DNA of 64,000 bases from Companilactobacillus bobalius (GTDB lineage: Bacteria; Bacillota; Bacilli; Lactobacillales; Lactobacillaceae), in contig NZ_LNUA01000011.1 in assembly GCF_009764355.1 (NCBI RefSeq), positions 62,001 to 126,000 on the forward strand. The letters are read 5' to 3'. Below the pieces are notes generated by a model, which was given only the letters and a program-made list of their open reading frames with translations, was not told where the DNA came from and searched no databases. Both the position numbers and the translations under genes were made by a program. Every line of letters starts with the position of its first letter. The stretch's first letter is position 1. Below, piece after piece: positions 26,355-36,016 of this stretch.

Positions 26355-27128
26355 ATGGATGCAAAAGTACTCGTAGCGGCACATAAAGTTTTTCCAATGC
26401 CAGTTGATAAAAAGACATATCTACCAGTTTTGGTAGGAGCTGTTAAAAATTTTAAACAAGGTATTAAGTTTCAACGTGATGATACTGGCAAGAACATTTC
26501 TGAAAAGAACCCTCATTATAACGAGTTGACCGCAATGTATTGGGCCTGGAAGAATTTTGATACGTCAGACGCAATTGGACTCGTACAGTACCGCCGCTTT
26601 TTCAAATCATATGAAGATAAAAATGGTCCACTGACTGATGAAGAGATTGCCGATATTTTGAAGACAACTGACGTTATTTTGCCAACTAAGCGGCACTACT
26701 ATATTGAGACGAATTATTCGCATTACGTTCACGCCCACAAGAGTGACCCCTTAGATAAATTACGTTACGTGATTGCGACTTACTATCCTGATTACTTAGA
26801 TTCCTTTGATAAAGTGATGCATCGTCGCAGTGCACACATGTTCAACATGTTTATCATGAAGAAACAATTTTTTGATCAATATTCTCAATTTCTGTTTAAC
26901 GTCTTAGACATTTTGGAACAACAACTGGATATCTCGAACTATTCGCAACAGGATTCACGCGTTTATGGTTATCTGGGCGAATTGTTAATGGATGTCTGGG
27001 TCGAGAAGAATCGGGTTCGTTATACCGAAGTTCGTTGGTATGAAGTGGGTCCCAAGCATCTGATGAAAAAATACTTCTATTTCTTCTGCCGGAGGTTTGG
27101 CTTAGAAGTAGGAAAGACGCACTTCTAA
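26355..27128 (+). CDS. DUF4422 glycosyltransferase (EPS operon 2)
   Basis: A 257-residue DUF4422 protein (VLVAAHKVFPMP, YNELTAMYWAWKN, IGLVQYRRFFKS, VILPTKRHYYIETNYSHYVH and MFNMFIMKKQFFDQYSQFLF), the counterpart of the gene at 10247. I chose the ATG at 26355 because the conserved domain starts right there; an ATG 36 bases upstream would overlap the priming transferase. Its stop overlaps the next ATG by one base. Confidence 0.85.
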   Translation: MDAKVLVAAHKVFPMPVDKKTYLPVLVGAVKNFKQGIKFQRDDTGKNISEKNPHYNELTAMYWAWKNFDTSDAIGLVQYRRFFKSYEDKNGPLTDEEIADILKTTDVILPTKRHYYIETNYSHYVHAHKSDPLDKLRYVIATYYPDYLDSFDKVMHRRSAHMFNMFIMKKQFFDQYSQFLFNVLDILEQQLDISNYSQQDSRVYGYLGELLMDVWVEKNRVRYTEVRWYEVGPKHLMKKYFYFFCRRFGLEVGKTHF

Positions 27129-28177
27129 TGAAAAGAAAAGTTGCTATCATCACACCTAAGTTATCGGGTAATGGTGGTACGGAAACGGTTCTGAAGACAG
27201 TTTTACAGGAAAATGAGTATTTTGAAAATTTAAATCGGATCGACTTAGTTATTTTGGGTGGTCACAAAAATAATCAATGGATCACTGAATTACCGACCAA
27301 AGTGAAAGTTCATTTTGCGACAGATAATCAAATTTTACGAATGTTGGTTTTGAGTTACTGGTTGTTGTTTGGTGGTTTTGAGCAGGTGATTTGTTTGAGT
27401 ACAACTATCATTCATTGGTCAGCTTTAATCAGGAAAGTTTTCCGTAAACATTATTTGATAGTCTCTTGGATTCACTTCTCAATTTTTAATGAAAAGACAG
27501 TTGATCCTGACAAGTTGCATTATGCCGACTATCACTTAGCTATCAGTTCTGGTATCGTCAAGCAATTGGAATCATTGGGTATCAAAGCCGAACGAATTCG
27601 TTTGATTTTTAATCCAGTCGACAAAAAGAAACGAGTAATCATGCCAGCTGATGATGGTGTGATTCATTTAGCTTATGTCGGACGAGTGATGTTGAAGGGG
27701 CAAAAGGATTTGCAAGAATTGTTTGATGCGCTAACTCTTTTACCACCACAGGCAGTTGTTTTACATATTTATGGCACTGGACAGATAGCTGAATGTAAGG
27801 CTTATCTGGCTAAACATCATGTAAAACAGACAGTTATCTGGCATGGTTGGGTGAAAGATCCATGGCAAGAGATTCGGACATTAGATGCGACGGTTTTGAC
27901 TTCACAGTATGAAGGCTTTCCGATGGCTCTAGCGGAGTCAATCAGTTATGGCGTTCCCGGAATTGCTTCAGATTGTCCGACTGGACCGGCAGATATTATC
28001 GATTCAGAGAATGGGTTTCTCTATCGAGTCGGTGACGTCAAAGGTTTAGTAACTGACATTTTGAAGTTGATCAAGCAAGTACATTTCAATCACGTCACGG
28101 TGCAACAGACGTTAGGAAAATATGCGACTGATAAATTTTGCCAACGTTTTTGGGCTAGTTTGGCGGAAATGAAGTAG
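27128..28177 (+). CDS. Family 4 glycosyltransferase (EPS operon 2)
   Basis: A 349-residue GT-B enzyme. The N-terminal KVAIITPKLSGNGGTETVL and the C-terminal donor-site segment SQYEGFPMALAESISYGVPGIASDCPTGP (E-x7-E pattern) are characteristic of GT4. It adds one sugar of the repeat unit in the cytoplasm. Overlaps the preceding stop by one base and is followed without a gap by the next gene. Confidence 0.9.
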   Translation: MKRKVAIITPKLSGNGGTETVLKTVLQENEYFENLNRIDLVILGGHKNNQWITELPTKVKVHFATDNQILRMLVLSYWLLFGGFEQVICLSTTIIHWSALIRKVFRKHYLIVSWIHFSIFNEKTVDPDKLHYADYHLAISSGIVKQLESLGIKAERIRLIFNPVDKKKRVIMPADDGVIHLAYVGRVMLKGQKDLQELFDALTLLPPQAVVLHIYGTGQIAECKAYLAKHHVKQTVIWHGWVKDPWQEIRTLDATVLTSQYEGFPMALAESISYGVPGIASDCPTGPADIIDSENGFLYRVGDVKGLVTDILKLIKQVHFNHVTVQQTLGKYATDKFCQRFWASLAEMK

Positions 28178-29170
28178 ATGATAAAAATGAAAATAACTTT
28201 GAGTATTATCATTCCGATGTATAACGCCGAGCAAACGATTGGTCGTTGTCTTGATTCAATTGAGCGACAACAAGTTGATTTTCCATTTGAAATTATCGTA
28301 GTTGACGATGGTTCAACTGATGACTCGATTGGTTGTATTGAAGCGTATCAGAAGAAATTTGCCAATATTGAATTATTCAGACAACAGAATTTGAAACAGT
28401 CCGCAGCTCGTAATAATGGCCTAGATCATGCCAAAGGTGATTATGTCATGTTCTTTGACAGTGATGACATTGTTGAAAAAAATATGTTGCAGATCATGGT
28501 TCATAAAATTGAAGCTGACAATGATTTGGTTATGTGTGGAATCAAAAAAATCTATCCGGATAAGACAGTTGTGGAAGATCAAACCGACCTAACTGGTGCT
28601 AAGAATGAAAAAGATTTGATCACCAATTATTTGGATAAAAATAAGGAATTCGACACTGGCTTGTGGAACAAAATTTTTCGCAGGAGTCTGATTCAAGGGC
28701 ACCAACTCCGTTTTAATAATGGCAATTTCTTCGAGGATTCACTGTTCAATCTGCGGTACTTGTTGAATTGCCGACCGGGAAAAGTTGTCTTCATCAATCA
28801 GATACTGTACGACCTCTACAAGACTTTGGGAACAACAACAACTTCGTTCAATCCCAAGATCAGCTATTGGGCTAGTAAGTATGAAAATAAGGTACAAGCA
28901 ATTTTGAATAGTCGCGGACTACATGTCAAAACAGCGATTATCAATGCTTTTAAGATCAGAACGACGTTATATATCATTCATCATCACATCAAATATGACA
29001 CGAGTTGGAATAAGACAAAGCAAAGAAGATACTGGTCACTTTATTCAATTCCAGCGATTCTCAAGGCCTTGCAATATTTGCCAAAAAGATACGCAGCTGC
29101 GGTTATCTTAGCTAGATTTTCACCACAAACTTATATCCGTTTGTACCAAAAGAAGAATCCAGTTACGTAA
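28178..29170 (+). CDS. Family 2 glycosyltransferase (EPS operon 2)
   Basis: A 330-residue GT-A enzyme: LSIIIPMYNAEQTIGRCLDSI, VVDDGSTDDSI and FFDSDDI in the first 105 residues, and NFFEDSLFNLRYLL in the middle. A second ATG four codons in is an alternative start. Acceptor and donor are unknown. Confidence 0.88.
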   Translation: MIKMKITLSIIIPMYNAEQTIGRCLDSIERQQVDFPFEIIVVDDGSTDDSIGCIEAYQKKFANIELFRQQNLKQSAARNNGLDHAKGDYVMFFDSDDIVEKNMLQIMVHKIEADNDLVMCGIKKIYPDKTVVEDQTDLTGAKNEKDLITNYLDKNKEFDTGLWNKIFRRSLIQGHQLRFNNGNFFEDSLFNLRYLLNCRPGKVVFINQILYDLYKTLGTTTTSFNPKISYWASKYENKVQAILNSRGLHVKTAIINAFKIRTTLYIIHHHIKYDTSWNKTKQRRYWSLYSIPAILKALQYLPKRYAAAVILARFSPQTYIRLYQKKNPVT

Positions 29171-29193
29171 TTTTAGTTAGTCTGGTGAGCAAA

Positions 29194-30117
29194 ATGAAAC
29201 AAGTTACAGCATTAGTAGTTACTTATAATCGTTTGAAACTTTTAAAAGAGAATATTGCCGCCATCACTGCACAAACTTATCCAGTGAAACATATTTTGGT
29301 GATCGACAATAACAGTCAAGATGGTACCAAAGAATATCTTGACTCGCTTCAAATCGACGGTTTGATCGTCAAACATTTAGCCAAGAATCTGGGCGGCTCA
29401 GGTGGTTTCTACGAAGGCATCAAAATCTTTGAAGAGCAATTGACTGATGATTTTGTTTGGATCATGGATGATGATACGATTCCGACTTCGACAGCTTTAA
29501 AAGAATTGAGTCAGTGTTGGTCAACGATTGGTCAATTTGGATTTTTAGCTAGCAATGTTCGCTGGATTGACGGTAAACCAGCTGTGATGAATGTACCAGC
29601 TATAGACCAGGCCCATTGGAGTAGCGACGACTTGGAAATCAGCGACAATATCTTTTATCCACGAGTCAGTTCAGCTAGTTTTGTTTCCTTACTAGTGCCT
29701 CGAGAAGTGATTTCCGTCAAGGGTCTACCTTACAAGGAATTCTTCATTTGGGAAGATGATGCCGAATATACCTCTCGAATCAGTCGGGAATACAGCTGTT
29801 ATTTTGTTCCAGAAAGTATTGTCCATCATAAGACCAAATCTAATGACGGAATTGACATCATAGATGAAAGTGGCAGTCGTTTAAGCAGATACTTTTATCT
29901 TTTCCGGAATAAAACTTTTCGTGCTCGTAAGGCCAAAGGTGCGGAGAAAATTAAATCTTTAGGTCGAATCGGAATTGAATATGGTCAAGTTTTGTTTAGC
30001 CACAAGGTACATCAACGGTTTAAGAAATTGGGCATCATGTCCAAAGGTATTATCGAGGGCATGTACTTCAATCCAAAAATTCATTACGTATTGAACGCCA
30101 AAACTAAGGGTGACTAA
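29194..30117 (+). CDS. GT2 glycosyltransferase, galactofuranosyltransferase-like (EPS operon 2)
   Basis: A 307-residue GT-A enzyme with TALVVTYNRLKLLKENIAAI, VIDNNSQDGTKEYL, KNLGGSGGFYEG and the acidic WIMDDDT site, then FIWEDDAEYTSRIS. The NLGGSGGF and DDD combination resembles GlfT-type galactofuranosyl or rhamnosyltransferases. The glf gene in the same operon makes galactofuranose transfer the more likely, still an inference. I chose the ATG at 29194 over the GTG at 29185 because GGTGAG acts as its ribosome binding site. Confidence 0.8.
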   Translation: MKQVTALVVTYNRLKLLKENIAAITAQTYPVKHILVIDNNSQDGTKEYLDSLQIDGLIVKHLAKNLGGSGGFYEGIKIFEEQLTDDFVWIMDDDTIPTSTALKELSQCWSTIGQFGFLASNVRWIDGKPAVMNVPAIDQAHWSSDDLEISDNIFYPRVSSASFVSLLVPREVISVKGLPYKEFFIWEDDAEYTSRISREYSCYFVPESIVHHKTKSNDGIDIIDESGSRLSRYFYLFRNKTFRARKAKGAEKIKSLGRIGIEYGQVLFSHKVHQRFKKLGIMSKGIIEGMYFNPKIHYVLNAKTKGD

Positions 30118-30141
30118 TCTCAAGGAGGGACTGATGATGAC

Positions 30142-31320
30142 ATGAATTTTGGAATGGTTTATGCAGTGCTATTAGTACTCTTTTTGATTTTTGGTTACAT
30201 CTTCAAAGAAAATGATCTCAAACATTATTTTTTGATTAGCGATATTCTGTTAGCTTTACCAGCTTATGTGGCTAATCCGATGAATGGTGTCTACTTCGAT
30301 ACAGTTCGTTTTCAATATATTTTGGATCAGATTCGTGATGCTAATTTAATTTCAGGCTTGAGTGGTGGATTAAATTGGGTACTGAATTATTCAGAGTATG
30401 CCGCTGAACCGGTGGTGGCTGTGTATATTTGGATCTTTAGCTTTTTCAAAAATAATGGGATGTTCTTCTTCATAACAACGTTCTTATTCCTGATTTTTCT
30501 GTCGCATTTGTTATTGAAAGTTGGCAAGTATTTCAAAGTTTCGCACTGGAATCTGATTTTGATTCAGTTTGTGATTCTGACAACTTTTAACTTGTTTTAC
30601 CAAATTGAGGGAATTCGTAATTTCTTAGCCTTTATGATTTTCGCCTGGGCTATCTTCACCGATTTGACCGCAACACAAAAGCATGAAAAAGTCGAAGCCA
30701 TTATTGCTTACATCTTCTGCATGTTCTTTCATCCCATTGCCATCGTGTTTGTCCTCTTCAGATTGTTACTGGCTTTGAAAAACAAATTTGTTTTCTTTGG
30801 CAATCACATTTTTGACGCAGTAGTGATGGTGATTCTTTTGATCTATAACCATTTCATGACTTTCATCGTTAATCTTTTGGCTCAAGTCAGTGAGTTGCCA
30901 ATGATGAGTTCACTATTTTCCAAGTCACAGAATTACGTTTATGGACAAACTGAGTTTAGTGCTTCAACCGGTAGAGCGGAGGTTTCCTTCACCTCGATGG
31001 TTTTTGTAGCTTTGATTGTGGAGCTGCTGCTGTTCCTATCTTTGTATAAAGATACGGTTTTACCAAAAGGTTATTTGACGCTCTATCTATATATCATCGC
31101 TTTTACAATTGGATCATTTATGAATTCACAGATTTACTTGCGAGCCATCATGTTACTGCTCTTCATGAGCGCACCTTTGAAGGCATTACTGTTTTCAACC
31201 GAACGACTCAAAGACAGAACGGCTTATCTGATGTTCTTCTATAATTTGATGACTTACGCCACAGCCTTTGTACTCTTTGGATATTGGTACGTTGCAGTTT
31301 ATCAGACCGTGGCACTTTGA
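30142..31320 (+). CDS. EpsG-family polymerase (EPS operon 2)
   Basis: A 392-residue protein with about ten membrane helices. The early loop YVANPMNGVYFDTVRFQYIL and YQIEGIRNFLAFMIFAWAIF, with Arg-Asn after a helix, are typical of EpsG-type polymerases. It is unrelated in sequence to the polymerase of operon 1, so the two operons make different polymers. AGGAGGG lies upstream; an earlier ATG pair is out of frame and stops immediately. Confidence 0.83.
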   Translation: MNFGMVYAVLLVLFLIFGYIFKENDLKHYFLISDILLALPAYVANPMNGVYFDTVRFQYILDQIRDANLISGLSGGLNWVLNYSEYAAEPVVAVYIWIFSFFKNNGMFFFITTFLFLIFLSHLLLKVGKYFKVSHWNLILIQFVILTTFNLFYQIEGIRNFLAFMIFAWAIFTDLTATQKHEKVEAIIAYIFCMFFHPIAIVFVLFRLLLALKNKFVFFGNHIFDAVVMVILLIYNHFMTFIVNLLAQVSELPMMSSLFSKSQNYVYGQTEFSASTGRAEVSFTSMVFVALIVELLLFLSLYKDTVLPKGYLTLYLYIIAFTIGSFMNSQIYLRAIMLLLFMSAPLKALLFSTERLKDRTAYLMFFYNLMTYATAFVLFGYWYVAVYQTVAL

Positions 31321-31332
31321 TGGAGGTGCAAT

Positions 31333-32451
31333 ATGACAAAATATTTAGTCGTTGGTTCAGGATTGTTTGGAGCTGTTTTTGCTTATGAGGCTGCTAAACG
31401 AGGTCATCAAGTCAAAGTAATTGAGAAACGTAGTCACATCGGCGGCAACATTTATACGCATGAAGTTGCCGGTATTCAGGTTCATGAGTACGGAGCTCAC
31501 ATCTTTCATACCAAGTCATCAGAAATTTGGCAGTACATCAATCAATTTGCGGAATTCAATCACTACATCAACAGTCCCATCGCTAATTTCAATGGGGAAA
31601 TCTACAATTTACCTTTCAACATGAACACCTTTAATAAGTTGTGGGGCGTAGTTACTCCAGTTCAAGCACAAGCCAAGATTGAGCAACAGAAGCAGTCTTT
31701 AGAACTGGATGGTAATCCCAAGAATTTGGAAGAACAGGCTATTTCCTTAGTAGGTCCCGACGTTTATCAAAAATTGATCAAGGGTTATACAGAGAAACAA
31801 TGGGGCAAGTCAGCTAAGGATTTACCAGCCTTTATCATTCGTCGTTTGCCAGTTCGGTTTACTTATGACAACAATTATTTCGACGATCCATACCAAGGAA
31901 TTCCCATTGGTGGTTATACACCAATTATCGAAAAAATGTTGGGTAATAAGTTGATTGAAGTGCAGAACCAGACCGATTTCTTTGATCATAAGGATGAATA
32001 TTTGAAGTCAGGTGCCAAAATTATTTTCACCGGAATGATCGATCAGTTCTTCAACTACCAGTTTGGAGCCTTAGAGTATCGAAGCCTTCGTTTTGAAACT
32101 GAAGTGTTGAATCAGGCTAATTACCAAGGCAATGCAGTTGTTAATTATACCGATTCCCAGACGCCTTACACGAGAATCATTGAACATAAATTCTTTGATC
32201 CTGGACAAGATGTTAAAGATAAAACCGTTATAACGCATGAATATCCTAAGGCTTGGGAGATTGGGGATGAGCCTTATTATCCAATCAATGACCACGCCAG
32301 CAAGGAACTCTATGCCAAGTATCTGCAACTAGCTCGTAAAGATTATCCTCAAGTGATTTTTGGCGGACGTTTAGGTCAATATCGTTACTACAATATGGAT
32401 CAGACGATTATGGCAGCTCTACAAACTGTCAAGAAAGAATTTGACGATTAA
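31333..32451 (+). CDS. glf: UDP-galactopyranose mutase (EPS operon 2)
   Basis: A 372-residue UGM with the same motifs as the operon 1 copy (GSGLFGAVFAYEAAKRG, IEKRSHIGGNIYT, EYGAHIFHT, GYTEKQWG and GGRLGQYRYYNMDQ). The two copies are highly similar at protein level but differ in codon use and GC content, so they are not a recent duplication. Stop overlaps the flippase ATG. Confidence 0.96.
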   Translation: MTKYLVVGSGLFGAVFAYEAAKRGHQVKVIEKRSHIGGNIYTHEVAGIQVHEYGAHIFHTKSSEIWQYINQFAEFNHYINSPIANFNGEIYNLPFNMNTFNKLWGVVTPVQAQAKIEQQKQSLELDGNPKNLEEQAISLVGPDVYQKLIKGYTEKQWGKSAKDLPAFIIRRLPVRFTYDNNYFDDPYQGIPIGGYTPIIEKMLGNKLIEVQNQTDFFDHKDEYLKSGAKIIFTGMIDQFFNYQFGALEYRSLRFETEVLNQANYQGNAVVNYTDSQTPYTRIIEHKFFDPGQDVKDKTVITHEYPKAWEIGDEPYYPINDHASKELYAKYLQLARKDYPQVIFGGRLGQYRYYNMDQTIMAALQTVKKEFDD

Positions 32452-33866
32452 TGAAAGTTATTAAAAATTACCTCTATAATGCTTTTTATCAAGTATTTAT
32501 TCTGATAGTTCCCTTAGTAACAACGCCATATTTAGCTAGAGTGCTGGGTCCGAGGGGAGTTGGAATAAATTCTTACACGAATTCAATTATTCAATATTTC
32601 ATCCTCTTTGGAAGCATTGGCGTGAATCTTTATGGAAATCGACAAATTGCTTTTGTCCGCAATGATCGGCAAAAATTGACCGCCACGTTCTACGAAATCT
32701 TTCTGATGCGGCTAATAACAGTGGTCATAGCTACTTTAGCCTTTGGAATATTCTTTGGATTAGTGAGTGATTACCAAATCTATTACTTAGCTCAAGCAAT
32801 TTCGTTAATAGCCGTTATCTTCGATATTTCCTGGTTTTTTATGGGAATTGAGAATTTTGCTGTGACAGTGCTACGAAATTTCATCATTAAGATTTTAACT
32901 TTGGTCAGTATTTTTACTTTAGTGAAGTCAAAAGCTGATTTGACTATCTACATTTTGATTTTGTCACTGTCATTGTTGATTGGGAATTTGACCCTGTTTC
33001 CCAGTTTGCACAAGTATATCGGTAGACCCAGATTTCACGATTTGCGGATTGCAAAACATTTCAAGCCAGCCTTGATTCTATTCGTACCGCAAATTGCCAC
33101 TCAAATCTATGTTGTTTTGAATAAGACGATGTTAGGTTCGATGGTTTCGGTTCAAGCTTCTGGGTACTTTGATCAGTCAGACAAAATCATCAAAATGGTT
33201 TTAGCAGTAGTGACGGCGACGGGAACTGTGATGTTACCACACGTTGCAAATGCCTTTGCTAATGGTCATCTGGACAAAGCTAAAGAGTATTTGTATACCA
33301 GTTTTTCTTTTATTACCATGTCGTCCATCCCGATGATGTTGGGGTTGATGGCGATTACCGTTAAATTTGTACCATTGTTCTTTACCAACAAATTTCACGG
33401 AGTTATTCCGATTATGATGATCGAAGCGTTGATTATCATCTTGATTGCTTGGAGCAATGCGATTGGGATGCAATATTTGTTACCAACTAATCAGACCAAG
33501 GCCTATACGATTTCAGTTATTTTAGGGGCAGTGGTAAATCTGATTGCCAATATTCCACTGATTTTCTTTTGGGGTACAGTTGGAGCGGCTATTTCAACGA
33601 TTTTGTCAGAATTATCGGTCACTTTGTATCAATTAGTCTCTATCCGGCACCAAGTATCTTATTCTAAGTTGTTTGACGACACTTATAAGTACTTACTGTC
33701 GGGATTGATTATGTTTTGTATTGTTTTTTCATTAGATAGAATTCTACCTAATGGATGGTTCTCAATCATTTTTGAAGTATCCATTGGTTTCTTGACATAT
33801 TTGGCTTTGATATTGTTATTTAAAGTTAAGATGCTAACTCAAGCTAAGCGATTCTTGAAAAAATAA
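32451..33866 (+). CDS. Polysaccharide flippase, Wzx-like (EPS operon 2)
   Basis: A 471-residue exporter with twelve to fourteen helices; the start YNAFYQVFILIVPLVTTPYLARVLGP is the signature of the RfbX/Wzx group. TNTSI-type and KMVLAVVTATGTVMLPHVAN segments are also seen. It exports lipid-linked units for the EpsG polymerase. Overlaps glf by one base, so the order glf-wzx differs from operon 1. Confidence 0.92.
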   Translation: MKVIKNYLYNAFYQVFILIVPLVTTPYLARVLGPRGVGINSYTNSIIQYFILFGSIGVNLYGNRQIAFVRNDRQKLTATFYEIFLMRLITVVIATLAFGIFFGLVSDYQIYYLAQAISLIAVIFDISWFFMGIENFAVTVLRNFIIKILTLVSIFTLVKSKADLTIYILILSLSLLIGNLTLFPSLHKYIGRPRFHDLRIAKHFKPALILFVPQIATQIYVVLNKTMLGSMVSVQASGYFDQSDKIIKMVLAVVTATGTVMLPHVANAFANGHLDKAKEYLYTSFSFITMSSIPMMLGLMAITVKFVPLFFTNKFHGVIPIMMIEALIIILIAWSNAIGMQYLLPTNQTKAYTISVILGAVVNLIANIPLIFFWGTVGAAISTILSELSVTLYQLVSIRHQVSYSKLFDDTYKYLLSGLIMFCIVFSLDRILPNGWFSIIFEVSIGFLTYLALILLFKVKMLTQAKRFLKK

Positions 33867-33892
33867 ATACCTATATGAGGAGGAAAGGCCTT

Positions 33893-34867
33893 ATGTATAG
33901 AAACAGAAATAAGAGACACACTATAAGAGATTTATGTATGTGGTTCGTTTTAATCTTTATTTTAGGTGGCGCAGCCTTTGGAATGACTCGTTATCGTGAT
34001 GTTAAGAGTGCGGTCAACAGTTCATTTGTACCTTCTGGAGCTGAAAGTCGTGATGTCCACGCTGAATTGGCAGCTCGCAAACCATTTTCCATTTTGTTGA
34101 TGGGTATTAATACCAATAGTTCGATCAGTTCATACAAAGGTGATACTCACAGTATGATGGTTCTAACCGTGAACCCAGCTACTAAGAAGACTACTATCAC
34201 TACAATTCCACACGATGTTGCTATTAAAGTGCCTGGATTTGAAAAGAGTTCACCAGCTACAATTAGTTCGGCTTACTCATTAGGTCAAACTAAGACAGCT
34301 GTTACATCTGTTGAACAACTTTTGAATGTGCCAATTGATTCATACTTGCTATTGAATATGGATGGTATGAAACAAGCAATTGACGATGTCAAAGGTATCG
34401 AAGTCGTTCCTGATGTTTCATTTAGCGTTGCAGGTTATAACTTTGTAAAGGGCAGTTCAACACATATGGACGGCAGAGAAGCTATGGCTTACATCAGTAA
34501 TGGCAATGACTATGTTCGTGAGGACCGTCAAAGAGCTGTTCTATCAGCTTTGCTACACAAGGGGCGTTCAATTTCTACATTGTTCAACCAACGTTTGATC
34601 AATTCAGTTTCTGGTCAAATGGAAACAGATTTAACTTTCGATAGTATGACTTTACTAGACAAGAATTATGATGAAGTCGGTGATCATACTGTTGAAGATA
34701 ACCTCCAAGGCAGTGCTGCCAAAGTATCTGGTCAAAGCATGGAAGTTGTTAACAAAGCTGAATTACAACGTGTCACAGATGATCTCAGAGTTAACCTAGG
34801 ATTGTCCAAAGCTACAACTGGTGATATTGAATACGTACCGGTTCAAGCTCCAGTCGCTAAGAAATAA
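33893..34867 (+). CDS. LCP family protein 2, divergent active site
   Basis: A 324-residue LCP-fold protein with one N-terminal helix. Several residues conserved in the two sister LCPs are replaced: MGINTN instead of MGTDTG, GDTHSMM instead of GRTDSMM (Asp to His), TIPHD instead of SIPRD (Arg to His), and the YSRMRYDDPKGDYGRQ region is shortened to YISNGNDYVRED. These positions form the pyrophosphate/metal site in studied LCP enzymes. The fold may be kept without ligase activity, as a regulatory or scaffold protein. The ATG at 33893 has AGGAGG. Confidence 0.85.
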   Translation: MYRNRNKRHTIRDLCMWFVLIFILGGAAFGMTRYRDVKSAVNSSFVPSGAESRDVHAELAARKPFSILLMGINTNSSISSYKGDTHSMMVLTVNPATKKTTITTIPHDVAIKVPGFEKSSPATISSAYSLGQTKTAVTSVEQLLNVPIDSYLLLNMDGMKQAIDDVKGIEVVPDVSFSVAGYNFVKGSSTHMDGREAMAYISNGNDYVREDRQRAVLSALLHKGRSISTLFNQRLINSVSGQMETDLTFDSMTLLDKNYDEVGDHTVEDNLQGSAAKVSGQSMEVVNKAELQRVTDDLRVNLGLSKATTGDIEYVPVQAPVAKK

Positions 34868-34882
34868 ATTTTGATATCAAAA

Positions 34883-34918
34883 AGGGAACCATATCGGTGT
34901 GATATGATTCCTTTTTTT
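34883..34918 (+). terminator. Terminator after LCP gene 2
   Basis: GGAACCATATC pairs with GATATGATTCC (one mismatch) and is followed by seven T. Confidence 0.8.
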
Positions 34919-34934
34919 GAAGGGAGGAAACATC

Positions 34935-35927
34935 ATGAAAAGAATTGGCTGGATTGATTTTGGCAAAGGTTTGACGATTTTCTTTGTGGTCGTAGCCCAC
35001 TGCCTGAGTGATCTGTTAGAATCAAACCACTTTGGAAATTATAATTTGCTATCACAGTTTTTACTGGGAATTATTTTGACCTTCGTCATGCCTTGTTTCT
35101 TTGCGCTATCAGGGTTCTTGTATCGTGCTCCTAAGTCGAGTGGTGAGTATCTTAAAGGGATGGAGAAAAAATTTTGCGGATTGATGATTCCCTATGCAAT
35201 TTTTTCCGTAATTTTTATTATGCTGCAACAATTCGACAAGAGTAATGTTAATAAGTTATATACCTGGGGCAGTTTGGGGCAGATTTGGAATAAACCGATT
35301 GGTGAGTTGTGGTTTTTGTACAGTTTATTCTTTATCTTTTTAGTAGTTGGTTTGATCGATTTATTGCACATTCAATGGTACTGGCAATTGCTTATTTATG
35401 GCGGTTTATTCATTCTTGTACAGACAGTTCAACTGCCATTCATGGTTTCTGGAACTTTTGGTTGGTTACCTTGCTTTATGATTGGAGTCGTTTTAAAGAA
35501 ACATCAAGCTTTGTTGAAGAACAAGTTACTATTCTTTGGTTCATTAGGTGGGATGTTGGTCAGTCTGGTATTTCAATATTTTCTAGTCAGTGATTGGTAC
35601 AACACTGATGGAATGGTACCGGCAACTAGCATTTCTAAATTATTGAGTATTTTCGTTTTCTTCTATCTTTTTAGTAATCTACATCCAAGTCGTTTATATA
35701 ACTACTTCAGTAGATATGGTCAAGCTTCAATCGTAATTTATCTAGTTCACGTTCCGATTAAGACATTGTTGAAAGTGCTGCTCTTTAAGATTGTTTTATC
35801 AAATTACTTCTTGGTTGTATTGGCTTTGATTGCTGGGACTTGGTTATTGTCACTCTTCGTTTGCTTTTTGGTCAATAGAATTAAATTGGTCAGATGGATT
35901 TTTTATCCACGACTAGTGCGGAGTTAG
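34935..35927 (+). CDS. Membrane acyltransferase, acyltransferase 3 family (EPS operon 2)
   Basis: A 330-residue protein with about ten helices: MKRIGWIDFGKGLTIFFVVVAHCL, PCFFALSGFLYRAPKS and IVIYLVHVPIKTLL. The His in VVVAHC is the probable catalytic residue of the family. It O-acylates cell-surface glycans. Full length, and the reference that shows its paralogue at 21188 is broken. GGGAGG ribosome binding site. Confidence 0.9.
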   Translation: MKRIGWIDFGKGLTIFFVVVAHCLSDLLESNHFGNYNLLSQFLLGIILTFVMPCFFALSGFLYRAPKSSGEYLKGMEKKFCGLMIPYAIFSVIFIMLQQFDKSNVNKLYTWGSLGQIWNKPIGELWFLYSLFFIFLVVGLIDLLHIQWYWQLLIYGGLFILVQTVQLPFMVSGTFGWLPCFMIGVVLKKHQALLKNKLLFFGSLGGMLVSLVFQYFLVSDWYNTDGMVPATSISKLLSIFVFFYLFSNLHPSRLYNYFSRYGQASIVIYLVHVPIKTLLKVLLFKIVLSNYFLVVLALIAGTWLLSLFVCFLVNRIKLVRWIFYPRLVRS

Positions 35928-36016
35928 ACAAAAAGTACAAAACGATTCTTATAAATAACTACATAAGAATTCATGAACTATTATTACGGCAGAAGATATG
36001 GAAAAGGATGATAGTT

